Positions 1 through 9,525 of a stretch of DNA of 64,000 bases are shown here, piece by piece. The stretch comes from Symsagittifera roscoffensis (Eukaryota; Xenacoelomorpha; Acoela; Convolutidae). How positions within the stretch are numbered: the stretch's first letter is position 1; every line of letters begins with the position of its first letter. The translations under genes and the position numbers were made by a program. The stretch lies in the NCBI RefSeq assembly GCF_963678635.1, contig NC_087068.1, forward strand, positions 34,295,436 through 34,359,435. Reading direction: 5' to 3'. Below the pieces are notes generated by a model. It saw only the letters and a list, made by a program, of their open reading frames with translations. It ran no database searches and had not been told where the DNA came from.

Positions 1-110
1 TCCAGACTTTTTTTTTGATCTGACAAACTTTTTGTTGAGTTATTAACAAAATTTGATAAATATCACTTTTTGTGCTTACAGAGTTGAGTTCAGGTGTTTT
101 TAAAAACTTA

Positions 111-150
111 TCGACAGGGATGGAATTCGGACTCACGCACGCAGATCAAT
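111..150 (-). pseudogene. Partial tRNA-Ser-like sequence (3' half only)
   Basis: On the minus strand this matches the T-arm and 3' acceptor side of the tRNA-Ser-like sequences found further right (the CTGTCG end and the GCGTGCGTGAG variable-arm/T-stem region). The match stops beyond about 150, so the anticodon arm and 5' half are missing. It belongs to a minus-oriented, truncated copy of the ~720 bp repeat unit that flips orientation near position 349. Confidence 0.5.
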
Positions 151-629
151 TTGAATAGCACTTCGATGCCCTAAATTCTCGAGCAACCTGTAAGACCAGA
201 AGTCAGTCATTGCTAAAAAGAATCGAACCAATAAAAAACTAAAGCAAAGTTGCTTCGATTTTAACAGAAAGTTTTTTTGCTCAAAACGAAAAAACTTATC
301 AAATCAAGCCATTGCTCGATGAAAAATAGACTTGACGTCTGTGTATAGTTTGAAAGCTGTAACAGGCTGCTTTGAAAAACTTGAACTTTCAGCGAAACAA
401 TTTGGTCTGAAAAACGATTCGAACTAGTCTCGTTCTAGGACTAGAGTGCTAAATTCGTCATTACATTTCAAATAAACAGACGTCAAGTCTATCTTTGATT
501 GAACAATGGTTTGATTTGATAGGTTTTTTTTTGTTTTGAGCAAAAAAAAATGTTCTATTTGAAGCGGACCATCTTTGATTTAAAATTTTATTGGTTCGAT
601 TCCATTAACAAACGAATGAACTCTGGTCA

Positions 630-711
630 GCCAATATGGCCGAGTGGTAAAGGCGTTGGACTGCTTATCTAATACAGTCTGCTTGCGTGGGTTTGAGTCC
701 CATCTCTGTCG
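630..711 (+). tRNA. tRNA-Ser(GCU)-like sequence, probably a pseudogene
   Basis: The D-arm box A (TGGCCGAGTGG), a long variable arm and a T-arm (GTGGG TTTGAGT CCCAT, stem intact) match the layout of a type II serine tRNA. The anticodon loop reads CTGCTTA, giving anticodon GCT. One base is missing in the D-loop (GGTAAAGGC against GGTTAAGGC). The 5' acceptor strand does not pair with the 3' CTCTGTC. The A and B boxes could still recruit RNA polymerase III, but a functional tRNA is unlikely. It lies in the left, plus-oriented arm of the inverted repeat. Confidence 0.55.
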
Positions 712-1065
712 ATTTGTTTTTAAAAACAACTGAACTGATTTCGGTAAGCACAACAATTGATGTTTACCTAATTTGTTATTAAATCACAGGGAAATTTCCA
801 AAATCACAAAAATCAATAGGCAAAATTGGCTCGCAAACTTTCTAATTTCGCCTAAGCAGAATAGTCAAGCAATTGAACGTTGAAAAATTTGAAGTTTATT
901 CATGAAGAAAATCGGTTGGCCAAAGTTATAAGTTTTTCTAGTGAAACCATTCAGGTAAAAAAAATTTGAAAAATTTCAGGTTACGTTTTTGGCCCAGCTT
1001 TTTTCAATAAGCATCATTTTTAAACGGAAGCAGATCAAAATTAAATTTCCTTTCTTTTCTGTTTG

Positions 1066-1190
1066 GCTTCCTCTGATAGTTTGAAAGCTGTAACAGGTTG
1101 CTTCAAATCTTTTTTTAGACCAAATCTTTTCGCTAAAATTTCAAGTTTTTCAAAGCAACCTGTTAGAGCTTTCAAACTATCAGAGGAAGC
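1066..1190. repeat. Near-perfect hairpin at the centre of the inverted repeat
   Basis: Positions 1066-1104 and 1152-1190 are almost exact reverse complements (GCTTCCTCTGATAGTTTGAA and its mirror), with one or two mismatches and a loop of about 47 bases. The symmetry continues outward at lower identity to at least 600 and 1660. This is the symmetry centre of the tRNA-Ser-like repeat array. A short open frame crossing it is a by-product. Confidence 0.85.
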
Positions 1191-1548
1191 GAAACAAAAA
1201 TTTATGACTTTTTTAAATCTGATCTGCTTCCATTTAAAAGCGATGCTTTTTTGTGAAAAAAAAACTGGGCCCAGAACGTAACTTAAAATTTTTCAAAATT
1301 CCATTCCTTGATTAGTTTAGATAGAAAATTGTAGCATTGGCCAACCGATTTTCCTCATGAATAAACTTAAATTTTTTCAATGTTTAATTGCTTGACTATT
1401 CTGTTGAGACGAACTTGAAAAGTTTTCGAGCCAACTTTATCTCTAGACTTTTGTGATTTTGTAAATTTTCCGGTGAATTATTAACGAGTTAGGTAAACAT
1501 CAATTGTTGTGCTTACGGAATTCAGTTCAGATGTTTTTAAAAACTAAT

Positions 1549-1630
1549 CTAAAGAGATCGGATTCGAACCCACGCAAGCATACTGTATTGGATGAGTAGT
1601 CAAATGCATTAACCACTCGGCCACCTGGTC
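1549..1630 (-). pseudogene. tRNA-Ser-like pseudogene (anticodon loop CTACTCA)
   Basis: Minus-strand mirror copy of the tRNA-like sequence at 630-711. Box A (TGGCCGAGTGG) and the canonical box B core GGTTCGAATCC are present. The anticodon loop reads CTACTCA, giving ACT instead of GCT, and the anticodon stem starts TTTGA opposite TCCAA with a mismatch. The 3' acceptor side (CTCTTTAG) no longer pairs with GACCAGG. It is best read as a decayed copy. Confidence 0.55.
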
Positions 1631-2268
1631 TGCCCAGAGTTCATTCGTTTGTTAATTGAATCGAACCAATAAAATTTTAAAGCAAAGATGCTCCGCTTCC
1701 AATAGAATACTTTTTTTTTGCTTAAAACAAAAAAAACCTATCAAATCAAACCACTGTTCGATCAAAAATAGACTTAACGTATGTGTATTTGAATTGTAAT
1801 GACAAATTTAGCACTCTCGTCCTAGAACGAGACTAGTTCAAATCTTTTTTCAGACCAAATCATTTCGATGAAAACTCAAAGTTACAGCTTTCAAACTATC
1901 AGAGGAAGCGAAACAAAAACTTAAGGATATTTAAATTTTGATCTGCTTCCATTTAAAAACGATGCTTGTTTGTGAAAAAAAAACTGGGCCAAGAAAGTAA
2001 CTTAAAATTTTTCAAAATTCCACTCCTTGATTGGTTTAGATAGAAAATTGTAGCATTGGCCAACCGATTTTCCTCATGAATAAACTTAAATTTTTTCAAT
2101 GTTTAATCGCTTGACTATTCTGCTTAGACGAATTTTAAAATGTTTTCGAGCCAAATTTATCTCTAGAAATTTGTGATTTTGTAAATTTTCTGGTGAATTA
2201 TTAACAAATTAGGTAAACATCAATTTTTGTGCTTACGGAATTCAGTTCAGGTGTTTTTGAAAACTAAT

Positions 2269-2350
2269 CGTCAGAGATGAGATTCAAATCCACGCACGCA
2301 GATTGTATTGGATGATCAGTCCAACGCCTTAACCACTCGGCCACCCTGTC
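2269..2350 (-). pseudogene. tRNA-Ser-like pseudogene with GAT anticodon
   Basis: 82-nt serine-type tRNA fold on the minus strand with box A intact. The acceptor GACAGGG pairs with CTCTGAC apart from one mismatch. The anticodon loop CTGATCA would read GAT (isoleucine) on a serine-type body. The T-stem GTGGA/CTCAT contains a mismatch. The tandem context and T-stem damage argue for a pseudogene. Confidence 0.55.
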
Positions 2351-2994
2351 TGAACAGCAGGCATTCGTTTGTTTATTGAATTGAATCAATTGAAGTTTGA
2401 AGCAAAGGAGCTCCGCATCAAATAGAGTAATATTTTCTGCTCTAAACAAAAAAACCTATCAAATCAAACCATTTTTCGATCAAAAATAGATTTAACGTCT
2501 GTTTAATTGAATGTTATGACGATTTTAGCACTCTCGTCCTAGAACGAGACTAGTTCATATCATTTTTCAGACCAAATCGTTTCGCTGAAATTTTTTTTTC
2601 AAAGCAACCTGTTACAGATTTCACACTATCAGAGGAAGCAAAACAAAGAATTAGGGATTTTTAATTTTGATCTGCTTCCAATTAAAAACGATGGTTTTTG
2701 TGAAAAAACTAGGCCAAAAAATAACTTGAAATTTTTTTTTAAATTCCATTACTTGAATGGTTTCAATAGAAAAACGTATAACATTGGCCGACCAAATTTT
2801 TTATGATTAAACCTAAACTTTTTCAACGTTTAATTGCTTGACTATTCTGCTTAGACGAATTTGAAAAGTTTTTGAGCCAATTTTATCTCCAGAATTCTAT
2901 AATTTAGTAAATAATCCGGTGAGTTATTAACAAATTAGGTAAACATTAATTGTTGTGCTTAACGAATTCAGTTCAGGTGTTTTTAAAAACTAAT

Positions 2995-3076
2995 CGACAG
3001 AGATGATATTCAAACCCACGCACGCAGACTATATTGGATGAGCAGTCCAACGCCTTAACCACTCGGCCACCCTGTC
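2995..3076 (-). tRNA. tRNA-Ser(GCU)-like sequence, best preserved copy
   Basis: 82 nt on the minus strand, the expected length for a serine tRNA. The acceptor GACAGGG pairs fully with CTCTGTC (one G-T wobble), the discriminator is G, box A is intact, and the anticodon stem TTGGA/TCCAA is perfect with loop CTGCTCA (anticodon GCT). The weak point is the T-stem (GTGGG opposite ATCAT), where two pairs are lost. It is therefore borderline between a gene and a pseudogene, and its position in a tandem repeat favours the latter. Confidence 0.5.
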
Positions 3077-3371
3077 TGAACAGTGGGCAATCGTTTGTTT
3101 ATTGAATTGAATCAATTGAAGTTTGAAGCAAAGGAGCTCCGCATCAAATAGAGTAATATTTTCTGCTCTAAACAAAAAAACCTATCAAATCATACCATTT
3201 TTCGATCAAAAATAGATTTAACGTCTGTTTAATTGAATGTTATGACGATTTTAGCACTCTCGTCCTAGAACGAGACTAGTTCATATCATTTTTCAGACCA
3301 AATCGTTTCGCTGAAATTTTTTTTTCAAAGCAACCTGTTACAGATTTCACACTATCAGAGGAAGCAAAACA

Positions 3372-3571
3372 NNNNNNNNNNNNNNNNNNNNNNNNNNNNN
3401 NNNNNNNNNNNNNNNNNNNNNNNNNNNNNNNNNNNNNNNNNNNNNNNNNNNNNNNNNNNNNNNNNNNNNNNNNNNNNNNNNNNNNNNNNNNNNNNNNNNN
3501 NNNNNNNNNNNNNNNNNNNNNNNNNNNNNNNNNNNNNNNNNNNNNNNNNNNNNNNNNNNNNNNNNNNNNNN
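3372..3571. other. Assembly gap (200 N)
   Basis: Exactly 200 N, a common placeholder length for a scaffold gap of unknown size. Its left side is in the tRNA-Ser-like repeat array and its right side is in LTR-retrotransposon DNA, so the true extent of both is unknown. Confidence 0.99.
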
Positions 3572-5160
3572 CCTATTTGAAAAGATCCAGAACGTCAAAT
3601 TTAACCACGAGCTTTACAATCTCATCCAAAATTCAAATCAAGAATTTTCAGCTGTTACCAAAGAAGTGAAAAACATCAGAGTGCTTGAAATTTTTTGGCT
3701 GCTGCTTCGCACATAAAACGTAATACGCATGCTTGCCAAGCTCTTAGTAACATCTGACACTTTCAAGATGGTTCCCTAACAACTTTCTCTCTGGATTTTT
3801 CCCTGAAACTGAACCCTCGTAAGTTAAAAAATTACTATTATCACCAACACAAATATATCAGACACTCAATATTTCAACACGTTTTAATCAACTTTTGTTA
3901 GGTTTAACCAGTCACTCATCCAAAGGATAAAATAAAAAAAACTAATCACTCTTTATCTTTCAATTTTTAACCTACCTATGAAACTGAATTATCCTAAGTG
4001 ATTTAAATTTTTTATGAATGCAACAATTTGATAATTTTGTAGTAAAAATAATCCATGAATTAGTAAAGTAATAACGCCATTCAAACTACAGATAAATAGT
4101 TTTTTATCTGATCTGTGTTTAATTTTTATACACAAATTTTTCTCATTTACTCATTTACTCGCCCATATTTCACGCACTCTTTCCACTAAAAGAAGTTTTC
4201 GAAACTAACTGTAATAATTTTGATTTGTTTTCACGCGTTTCAAATTTTCCCTTATCCCGGTTGAAAGGAATTATAAGCAAGCTTAAACTAACCAACGCAG
4301 CTTACTTAAACCACAAAACTTGCCGCATGTATAGGAAAGTCCCACTGTAAGCAAACCAGATTAAACGCAGCTTAAAACTGGCTAAATTATCCTTTTGAAA
4401 CCCTTTTTTAAGTTTTGTTGAAACCATCTAAACACCGAAATATCAAAAGTAAAAACCAGAACGAAACAATATTTTTTGATGAAAGGACACAACAAAAGGC
4501 AAAAAGAGTGGAACACCTGATGAAAAAGAACAAAAAATTGAACACGAAAAGAGTCTCTGCTATAAAAGACGGTTGAATTATACTCCCTCAACTGGCCTCA
4601 TCCACAAGTAAGACATCCTGAGCATGCTCTATAGCCGGCCAACTCACCGCACTACACCACGCTTACATTTGACTAGAACTGTCTGGGGTGAGCGTATTTT
4701 TAAAAAACCGATAGTAAATAAAAACAACTAATAAATATCAGAACTAAAACCATTTTCAAAAGCAAGATTTACACTAAATATGCAATCTAGAAAAACTTCG
4801 TAGAGCAAAAGGAACGAGCAGCAAAGGGAGATGAAAACCCTATGACTTTCCGACTTTGGAATGGCAAATCTACTGGTTTGTTGATGTAGTCACAACCCTC
4901 ACAGGATTTATAGTGTGAACCCATCATCGCAGCAAAAGTACCCATTGAAGGTGAACAATGGCCACCTCGAAGTTGATTTCACGTACGGATCCTACTCACT
5001 TGGCGGCTTACACAAAGTAGTCAAACTCCACCTTGCGCTTAGTCTCGCTCTAGCTTAACGAAATCAACACATCATTGCATAAATTTGAAATCTTGACACG
5101 ATCAATCAATATGATCTAGGTTATACGAGACCCGCTTCTGGAGAACGAGCACCTGTTCGT
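3572..5160 (+). mobile_element. 3' internal region of a Ty3/Gypsy-type LTR element, decayed
   Basis: The stretch aligns by eye, in the same order, with about 43960-45370, which leads into a plus-strand LTR. Shared landmarks are AAATTTAACCACGAGCTT, CCTGAGCATGCTCTATA, the AACGAGCAGCAAAGG block and CACAACCCT. A further copy of the last part is at about 23815-24294, just before another LTR. Here the match breaks off near 5160, where minus-oriented LTR-associated DNA begins. Stops occur in all frames, so no protein is annotated. Confidence 0.7.
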
Positions 5161-5338
5161 GTTTTTACCTGTTGTGAGTGGTATCGTTTGGTTTATTTGA
5201 TTATACTTATTTAGACGTAGAGACATTCTTAATAAGTTTTCTATACTATCGAACGCTTTGTGATGTATTTTCGATCTTATTTCTATTGTTAAATTGCTAA
5301 ATAAAAATTGATGATGACTTGTTCGAAAATCTTGGAGA

Positions 5339-5724
5339 TGAAATTATGTACGGAGTGGCTCACTCATAGAAAAATTTGAGATAAGGTACACCGTCTGTTC
5401 GTCAAGTTATCTTATTTTCGTTCGGATAGATTCGTGCAACTTCTTAGTCTGATACCGGTCTTAATCTTACTCTTATATCTCTTAGTGTCAATAGATCTAG
5501 TGTATACTGGTATTTGCGAGTTTGATATCGAGAACTGTTCTGAAGTATAATGACTGTCTTCTGAGTTATATTTATTTTATTCTGTTGCTGCAACTATGAA
5601 TCGTTTTAGCGCTACAAATAAGTGTAATTGTTAGTTCTGAATCATGATTGATTTGTTCGAAAATTTTTTTGAGATAGTTTCATCAATAATATAATTGGGT
5701 ATAAATAGTTTTTAACTGGTTCCA
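5339..5724 (-). mobile_element. LTR of the Gypsy-type family, minus orientation
   Basis: On the minus strand this begins TGGAACCAG and ends ...ATAATTTCA, the TG...CA form of the other copies. Inside are the family landmarks GAAGTTGCACGAATCTATCC and CTATGAGTGAGCCAC. It is about 386 bp long, against 362, 340, 390 and 409 bp for the other near-complete copies. The immediate flanks (GAGA and ATAG) do not match, so it is not a simple solo insertion. Confidence 0.8.
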
Positions 5725-6190
5725 ATAGGCAGCACGCTCTTATCGTGGGGAAGCAGGTTACTTATCGTGGGGAAGCGTTTTGTGTTTTTGAAAATTTTTG
5801 TTTAATAACTTGTTTATAAATGGTGGTGTTGTGGATTCTGATTCGGGAATATTTTGGGCATTCATGGTTATTTTTTTCGCTCTATTAAATCTCAAACGTT
5901 TTATTTTTCTTGCACTGTAGTTGAGTCAGATTCCAAAACTGCGTTGTGTGTTTTTGAAAATTTTTGTTTAATAACTTGTTTTTGTTTTGTGAGTTTTGCC
6001 TTTTTTATTGTTTGTTTTTTCAATTTAATGAGTCCTGTTTCTTGTTTGTGTGATGTAATTACAAAATCGTACCTCTCGGTTGTAATTCAACAACTGTGGA
6101 TTACTATTGATTGTTTGTTCCATTTCTTATCTCTTGACATAAGTGTTAGAATGATGGTTGCAAAAACCGGAATTTATTTTTGTATTTCAT
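5725..6190. other. No recognised gene; short local duplications
   Basis: A 16-bp motif CTTATCGTGGGGAAGC occurs twice about 29 bases apart (near 5738 and 5767). A TTTTTGAAAATTTTTGTTTA block occurs near 5787 and 5955. A 112-codon T-rich open frame (5854-6192, plus strand) gives a Phe/Cys-rich hydrophobic peptide with no recognisable motif. I regard it as a chance frame inside an internally deleted retroelement. Confidence 0.5.
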
Positions 6191-6800
6191 AAACTGTTAG
6201 TCTGAGAAATTTTGTGAGGTTATCTTAATCATGGGGCATATGCTGTCGAGTGTAGACAGGTTGGAGAGAAAATATATCGATTCGTTAGAATATTTTTGTA
6301 CTTTCTCGGCGGCTAAGTTATAATATAAGAAAAACTTACCTAAACTTATTCAGGGTTGTGATTTAAGGTTTTGAGAATAGTATATCAATCCACAAGGTTC
6401 AGGTATAAAAAGTAGATCATTAGATACTATGATAGATCTCACTTAGTTTATGATGTATGTAAGCCTGGGTCAACTAAGAGGAGGGACTCAAGTGAAGGAT
6501 GAGTATTAGAAGTTCTTCACTGTTTATCTTAATTAAAAAGATTAGTTTTTCAAACAATTCTATTATTCATGGGTCGTTGGTAAGGCTTGGAGACTGAATC
6601 GACAATTGAGGTCTTTAGACACTTTTTTACTAAGAGAACAAGTTTCCTGATTGATCCAAGGGATCCAAATATTTCAAACCAAATGGAGTAAAACGTAAAA
6701 CTAGGTTCAAAGTTAAAGATTGATGGATAGTCTTGATGATCTGACTTAAAAGAAATTAGGTTATTACAAAACAAGGACGGGCCTTGACAGAAAAAAATAA
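6190..6800 (-). repeat. Gypsy-type element leader region, minus orientation
   Basis: The reverse complement aligns with about 51340-51930 in the same order. Landmarks are GATCATCAAGGCCTCCC, AAGATAAACAGTGAAGAACTT and AAGTACAAAAACATTCTA. Part of it also aligns with about 10030-10200 (TTTAAGATAACCTCACAAAA), between the 5' LTR and gag-like region of the 15.5 kb element. It is therefore probably 5' internal (pre-gag or gag leader) sequence of this family, with no intact coding. Confidence 0.6.
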
Positions 6801-7154
6801 GGTTTAAGTTTTAAGGAAAGATTGTAAATTTTAGAAAAGGTTTGGTTTAAACGATATTAAACATAAATGATATTAATTTCTGATCGTTTATGGTTATGTG
6901 TTAGATGAACAAACAAAGAAGCATAACTATGGAAGGAAGAGAATACTAGTCCTTGAGAAGCAAGGAGTTTTTTTTATAATTTTATTAAAAGTAACTTTAA
7001 TTTTTTTACTGACTTTTTTTTGTATTTTTTATTCAATAAATTTCAATTTTACAAAAATTTTGTAGTTACTGCAATTTTGATGAAATGAACGAACTTTATA
7101 TATTTTTATTTTTTTATCATTTGTCTTTAATATGTTGTTTAATATGGTTTCACA

Positions 7155-7523
7155 TCATTTAGAGGTATATGTTTTGAAAAAGAGTAAATACTGCTCCAAG
7201 TAAATTTTCTTTCTTGTTAGTGAATGAAAATCTACTGCATTGAGAATTTGGTAGAGAAATAATAGTTGCAGTGTGCGTCGTTTCACGATATAGGGGATCG
7301 GTCTGCTGTTCGGGTTTCGACCTATTGTGAGTGTTATCGTTAAGTTTAGTTGATTAGACTTATTGAGGCGTAGACATAAACCTAATAAATGTTCTATACT
7401 ATCGAATGTTTTGTGATGTAATTTTGATCTTTCGACTTCTGTTTTTAATTTGCTAAAAATAAATTTGTTGAGGACCTGTTCTAGAATCTTGGAGATGAGT
7501 TTCTGTACGGGTGGCTCACTCAT
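7155..7523 (-). pseudogene. LTR-adjacent open frame (122 codons), function unknown
   Basis: The frame starts at an ATG inside the LTR end (MSEPPV...) and runs 122 codons, lysine- and leucine-rich, with no motif I recognise. Its first ~65 residues match a frame-broken copy at 5339-5160. In both cases it follows a minus-oriented LTR, so it could be the remnant of a gag-proximal reading frame. The region after the LTR has no TGG primer-binding site like the one at 9526, which weakens that reading. Confidence 0.3.
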
Positions 7524-7775
7524 AGAGTAATCTCAGATAAGGTACACCGTCTGTTTGTCACGTTATCTTATTTTCGTTCGGATAGATTCGTGCAACTTCT
7601 TAGTCTAATACCGGTCTTAATCTTACTCTTAAATCTCTTAGTGTCAATAGATCTAGTGTATACTGGTATTTGCGAGTTTGATATCAGGAGCTGTTCTGAA
7701 GGAGAAGGACTGTCTTCTGGGTTATATTTATTTTATTTTGTTGCTGAAACTATGAATAATTTTAGCGTTACAAAT
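7496..7775 (-). mobile_element. 5'-truncated LTR, minus orientation
   Basis: It has the same LTR landmarks as the copy at 5339-5724, including TTGCGAGTTTGATATC, the ATAGATTCGTGCAACTTC block and the GGTGGCTCACTCAT end. It stops at CAAATTA, without the ~110 bp that should lead to the TGGAACCAG terminus. At 7776 it joins directly to the 3' third of an LTR in the opposite orientation. Confidence 0.75.
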
Positions 7776-7888
7776 TAGACTAAAAAGTTGCACGAATCTA
7801 TCAAGCCGAAAATAAGACAGCATGACGAACAGACGGGGTACTTTTTCTGAACTTTCTTAATGAGTGAGCCACCCCAGATACAAACTCA
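7776..7888 (+). mobile_element. LTR 3' fragment, plus orientation, 12 bp from a gelsolin splice donor
   Basis: It reads TTAGACTAAAAAGTTGCACG ... ATGAGTGAGCCACCCC ... AAACTCA, the 3' third of the LTR seen complete at 45557-45946, and ends in CA. It is joined head-on to the minus LTR at 7496-7775. Exon D of the gelsolin gene ends at 7902 on the minus strand, so only 13 bases (7889-7901) of the intron separate its donor from this LTR end. Confidence 0.8.
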
Positions 7889-7901
7889 ACTCTACACAGA
7901 C

Positions 7902-8121
7902 CTTCATCCTCTCCATGGGGCTGGCCTTCTTGCCGTTCCACTGATGGACCTCCTTGCCATTGTCCAGAATGAACACGTCGCCACTGTCCAGATTGGCCCT
8001 CTTACACGTGACCTCCTTCATGTGGAACTTGCCCTTCTCGATCTTGAACCTGAGCAGGCGAGGCTTCACCACCTCCTCCTCCACGTGTTTGAAGCCACTG
8101 TCAGCTCCGCCCTCCTTTATT
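7902..8121 (-). CDS. Gelsolin/villin-family gene, exon D (G1 end, linker and start of G2)
   Basis: 220 bp and open throughout, encoding the end of gelsolin segment 1, the G1-G2 linker and the beginning of segment 2. Diagnostic pieces are EGGADSGFKHVE (family: GGVASGFKHV), VVKPRLLRFK (the basic linker/phosphoinositide-binding area in known gelsolins) and SGDVFILDNGKEVHQWNG, the typical segment core. The acceptor is TTCTTAG|AATAAAG. The first base completes a Gln codon begun in exon C, and the exon ends in phase 0 at ATGAAG|GTCTGT. GC content is clearly above the surroundings. The next exon downstream (towards position 1) was not found; it may lie beyond the window or in the gap. Known members sever or cap actin filaments in a calcium-dependent way in the cytoplasm. 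Whether this is gelsolin, severin, CapG or villin cannot be decided without the remaining segments. Confidence 0.93.
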
Positions 8122-8165
8122 CTAAGAAGAACAGTTACCAGCTCAAGTTAAATTACTTTGATTGA

Positions 8166-8495
8166 CACGGATGATCATATTGCGACTATACGCGACCCAA
8201 AACAGCTGTTCTGTGACTTTGTGAACGCAAATTAACAATTTTGCGACTTTGAGCGACCCAAATTAACTGTGTTGCGACATCTCGCGACCCAAATTAACTA
8301 TGTTGCGACTTTGTGCGACCCAAATTAACTACGTTGCGACTGATTGCGACACAAATTAACTATGTTGCGACATTGTGCGACCCAAATGAAATATGTTGCG
8401 ACTTTTTGCCACCCAAACGAACTATGTTACGACTTTGCGCGACCCAAATTAGCTATTTTGCGACTTTGTGCGACCCAAATTAGCTATGTTGATAG
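8166..8495. repeat. 31-bp minisatellite in the intron between exons C and D
   Basis: About ten imperfect copies of a 31-bp unit, GTTGCGACTTTGTGCGACCC plus AAATTAACTAC, run head to tail. The first copies are the most diverged and the six from about 8275 to 8485 are the most regular. The array fills nearly half of the 744-bp intron (8122-8865) of the gelsolin-family gene. Confidence 0.9.
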
Positions 8496-8589
8496 ATGAT
8501 GGCGGGATGATGGAATTTCCGTCGCAGAAAATCCATTTAGTCGACCCATTTCGGTCGAAACATTAGTCGCAGACCTCGAAGAGGGAACG

Positions 8590-8840
8590 TTAAGAATAAT
8601 TATTCGACACCACTTTAAAACTGCGCAAGAATTGAACGGTTTTTCAGCGGTTTATTTTAAATAAAAACGCCAAAAATTCACGCAATATTTGAACGGTTTT
8701 TGAGCGGTTTATCTATGAAAACCGTTTGAATCTTGCGCGGTTTTTGAGCGGTTTTTCTTTGAAAAAGCCGCTCAAACCGCTCAAACCGCTCAAATCTTGC
8801 TTCAATTTAGGTGAAAATTCTCGACTCGGGGAGCGTACTA
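8590..8840. repeat. GAGCGGTTT foldback repeat
   Basis: Multiple GAGCGGTTT and AACCGCTC motifs form strong hairpins, for example around 8735-8795. The right end (CAAATCTTGCTTCAATTTAG ... CTCGACTCGGGG) recurs inverted at 25093-25140 in another intron of the same gene. It looks like a small foldback or MITE-like repeat. I see no coding capacity. Confidence 0.7.
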
Positions 8841-8865
8841 GCTAATTTGCAATGAGATGGCCTAC

Positions 8866-9062
8866 TGTAGGACATCGAAGTATGACTTGAACATCTCGGT
8901 CTCGTTGTCCTGCACCTCCCTGTGCTGCACTGGCTTGTCTCCCAAAAAAGTGTCCAGCTCCACTGACTTGATGGCCACTGCCCCGTACTCGTCCTGGGTG
9001 GAGTTCTGCCCAATCCAGTAGTGCAGGTCATAGTCCAGATTGCCACTCTTCGTCTTCTTCGA
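8866..9062 (-). CDS. Gelsolin/villin-family gene, exon C (segment 1 core)
   Basis: 197 bp and open throughout in one frame. It encodes the heart of gelsolin segment 1, with [20 protein letters not shown] (family: IHFWIGKESSQDEAGAAA), then [19 protein letters not shown] (family: LDDxLxGxAVQHREVQGxE) and FKSYF. The Glu of the QDE motif corresponds to a residue that binds calcium in the known type-2 site of segment 1. The acceptor GTTTTAG|TCGAAG follows exon B in phase 0. The donor CTACA|GTAGGC leaves two bases that join exon D in frame. The 15.5 kb retroelement begins only 99 bp upstream of this exon's acceptor. A longer open stretch in another frame over this locus is an artefact. Confidence 0.95.
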
Positions 9063-9157
9063 CTAAAACAAACCAACAACAAATGAACAACAAACATCAA
9101 ATGAACAGAACATTGCAACACAACCCTAGCTACAACTGAATCCTTATTTGCGTGCAC

Positions 9158-9161
9158 ATCC
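9158..9161. repeat. Target-site duplication ATCC (left)
   Basis: ATCC immediately precedes the LTR terminus TGGAACCAG at 9162. The same four bases follow the 3' LTR at 24635-24638. A 4-bp duplication agrees with the ATAG duplication around the solo LTR of the same family at 49554-49962. Confidence 0.75.
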
Positions 9162-9523
9162 TGGAACCAGATCAAACAAGTATTTATTATATATTTTGAT
9201 ACTTATCTCTGTAAAATAATTGGAACTAATCAATCTTGAACCACCCCATTACTAAAACTTCTGATAATTGTAAAGCTGAAACTTCAGATAGTTTCAACAA
9301 GAGAAACATAATTTAACTCGAAAAGCACTTGCCTCTTTCTCTCCTCTCATCTTGCAAGAATATACTAGATCAATTGAAACTAGGAAAGATAAGAGTAAGA
9401 TTTTAATCTGTATTAGACTAAAAACTGCACGAATTTATCCGACCGAAAATAAGATTGCGACGAACAGACGGTAAATCCTATCCAAAATTACTCTATAAGA
9501 AGGCCGCACGTGACCTAACTTCA
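9162..9523 (+). mobile_element. 5' LTR of the 15.5 kb Gypsy-type element
   Basis: 362 bp, TGGAACCAG ... CCTAACTTCA. It is followed two bases later by a probable primer-binding site. Its end resembles the solo LTR end (CCTAACTCA). It shares all internal landmarks with the 3' LTR at 24295-24634, but the two differ by many substitutions and an extra ~30 bp block near 9235, so the insertion is old or the LTRs have recombined with other copies. Confidence 0.85.
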
Positions 9524-9525
9524 TG

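Larger units (their letters stand above)
1..3371. repeat. Inverted and tandem array of ~720 bp units, each with a tRNA-Ser-like sequence
   Basis: The landmark CGTCCTAGAACGAGACTAGT recurs at about 1815, 2533 and 3259 (spacing 718 and 726 bp) in one orientation and once inverted near 421. Each unit also holds a tRNA-Ser-like sequence, an A/T-rich AAAACAAAAAAACCTATCAAAT block and a GATCTGCTTCC block. The DNA from about 350 to 1128 is a mirror image of about 1129 to 1830, and further copies follow head to tail until the assembly gap. Array boundaries lie outside the window or in the gap. I recognise no protein-coding gene in it. Confidence 0.85.

Noticed and set aside
1063-1281. 72-codon frame across the 1.1 kb hairpin
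   Set aside because: Produced by the inverted repeat. No motif and no codon bias.
7860-8165. 101-codon plus-strand frame and an overlapping 65-codon frame
   Set aside because: Antisense shadow of gelsolin exon D.
8807-9175. 122-codon minus-strand frame rich in Arg/Thr/Ser
   Set aside because: It is a wrong-frame reading of gelsolin exon C. The frame giving [12 protein letters not shown] and VQHREVQ is the real one.
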